A stretch of 64,000 nt of DNA from assembly GCA_050258755.1 (NCBI GenBank), contig JBLMZI010000011.1, forward strand, positions 402,756 through 466,755, read 5' to 3'. Each line of letters opens with the position of its first letter. Position 1 is the stretch's first letter. Source of the DNA: JBLMZI01 sp050258755 (GTDB lineage: Bacteria; Bacillota; Syntrophomonadia; Syntrophomonadales; DTU052). Under the pieces are notes generated by a model. That model saw only the letters and a list, made by a program, of their open reading frames with translations. It had not been told where the DNA came from and made no database searches. The position numbers and the translations under genes were made by a program. Of this stretch, positions 63,601-64,000 are shown in pieces.

Positions 63601-63735
63601 CGTGAGATCCGAAGGCAAGGATCGAAAGCCCTGGCACGGAGGCTGGGGAGAATGAATCAAGGAGGAGGGATAAACGCTTTACGTAATGCAGGATAGATAC
63701 GGGAAGAAGGCTCGTGTTTCCTGTATTTTTATTTG
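63601..63735 (+). ncRNA. Unit B: putative flagellin-leader-like small RNA (CsrA decoy or attenuator)
   Basis: Paralogue of unit A, 192 bases downstream. It has a GATCC/GGATC hairpin, AGCC-CTGGCACGGA-GGCT with GGA in the loop, GGGGAGAATGAATCAAGGAGGAGGGAT, and an ACGGG/CTCGT hairpin in a CAGGA/TCCTG stem followed by TATTTTTATTT. A 14-codon frame from ATG 63652 exists here but has no counterpart start in unit A, so an RNA role is favoured over a peptide. Confidence 0.5.
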
Positions 63736-63777
63736 CCTTTTGGATAAACCCGACAAATACGATCGAACAATAAAACA

Positions 63778-63830
63778 GGGCCAAAGGCCCGTCTCCCGCA
63801 AGGATGCTAAGGGAGAATCATCAAGGAGGA
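63778..63830 (+). promoter_or_regulatory. CsrA-type leader of the second flagellin
   Basis: GGGCC-AAA-GGCCC hairpin (63778-63790), then TCTCCC (63792-63797) with GGGAGA (63811-63816) holding GCAAGGATGCTAA in the loop (GGA exposed), then CAAGGAGG (63822-63829) as Shine-Dalgarno. Two GGA sites, one in a hairpin loop and one over the ribosome site, is the layout known for CsrA binding in Bacillus hag. Confidence 0.55.
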
Positions 63831-63837
63831 TGAAATC

Positions 63838-64000
63838 ATGAGAATTTATCATAACGTCCCGTCTTTAAATGCCTACAATAACCTGTACAAAACCAATAAC
63901 CTGATCAACAAGTCCCTTGAAAAACTGTCATCCGGTCTTCGGATCAACCGGGCCGCCGATGACGCCGCCGGCCTCGCGATTTCCGAAAAAATGCGCGGCC
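63838..64000 (+). CDS. Second flagellin, cut by the window end
   Basis: First 54 codons of another flagellin. After the shared IYHNVPSLNAYNNL it differs from the first (YKTNNLINKSLEK against SRTVGGAQKSLEK), then LSSGLRINRAADDAAGLAIS is identical. CAAGGAGG precedes ATG 63838. Its full length is unknown. Confidence 0.95.
   Translation, partial: MRIYHNVPSLNAYNNLYKTNNLINKSLEKLSSGLRINRAADDAAGLAISEKMRG

Larger units (their letters stand above)
63286..63837 (+). other. Flagellin intergenic region with two paralogous transcription units
   Basis: 552 bases: hag terminator (63326-63355), unit A (promoter 63375, leader, terminator to 63535), unit B (promoter 63567, leader, terminator to about 63735), and the second flagellin leader. 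Units A and B are similar to each other over about 150 bases. Short frames exist but none is convincingly translated. Confidence 0.6.

Noticed and set aside
63652..63696. 14-codon peptide gene in unit B (ATG 63652)
   Set aside because: Unit A has no start codon at the equivalent place, so the peptide is not shared between the paralogous units.
1..64000. CRISPR arrays, tRNA or rRNA genes, insertion-sequence transposases
   Set aside because: None seen: no regularly spaced direct repeats, no cloverleaf in any gap, and no transposase or integrase frame.

Overview
The window looks like chromosomal DNA of a motile, Gram-positive-type member of the Bacillota, most likely a Clostridia/Peptococcaceae- or Heliobacteria-like lineage. 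The evidence is: AGGAGG ribosome-binding sites with many GTG and TTG starts; SLH and copper-amine-oxidase-like 'stalk' domains on exported proteins; a Tad pilus operon with no secretin gene; and the gene order degSU-comFA-comFC-yvyF-flgM-flgN-flgK-flgL-yviE-fliW-csrA-hag known from Bacillus. The DNA is moderately GC-rich by eye. I could not run a database search, so the species is unassigned.

Layout. Positions 1-8280 hold a surface-glycan module: GT2 glycosyltransferase, NAD-dependent epimerase, methyltransferase, PglC-like initiating sugar transferase, DegT sugar aminotransferase, class I aminotransferase and a TPP-dependent E1 alpha/beta pair. Two inverted-repeat elements interrupt it. A convergent O-antigen polymerase/ligase-like protein with a TPR tail follows (8364-10829, minus strand). 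Next comes a likely abundant cell-surface protein (11167-13647), then a tripartite RND efflux operon (TolC-like, MFP, RND, TetR) with a clear promoter and operator. After that lies a surface-layer locus: SLH-anchored subtilase, TPR protein, second ligase-like protein, ankyrin protein. It is followed by wecB and a glmM-like phosphohexomutase. From 29865 to 30950 there is a low-information stretch with one AT-rich orphan gene. The minus-strand block 30951-35793 encodes a polyprenyl-phosphate-sugar type system (DPM-like GT2, methyltransferase, two multi-membrane GT-C-like proteins) and a DUF192 protein.

Positions 36063-45935 hold a stalk-domain lipoprotein and a Tad/Flp pilus operon (flp, prepilin peptidase, tadE, tadG-like, cpaB, a cNMP/DUF2225 protein, tadZ, tadA, tadB, tadC). 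DegS/DegU (minus strand) then face the competence/late-flagellar operon (48440-60075).

The last 4 kb is the flagellin locus: a giant flagellin gene, a second flagellin cut by the window end and, between them, two short paralogous sigma-28-type transcription units. Each unit has a promoter-like sequence, GGA-rich Shine-Dalgarno-like leader, no well-placed start codon conserved between the copies, and a terminator-like hairpin. They resemble the flagellin leader that CsrA is known to bind in Bacillus and lie just downstream of fliW-csrA. They are my best candidate for something undescribed: CsrA decoy RNAs or attenuators built from flagellin leaders.

Other unusual points: a FlgL of 1258 residues carrying three copies of an about 105-residue module; a ComFA with a substituted Walker A motif; a TolC-like protein carrying a stalk domain in an apparently single-membrane organism; and a 105-codon gene translationally coupled to the flagellin by an ATGA overlap.
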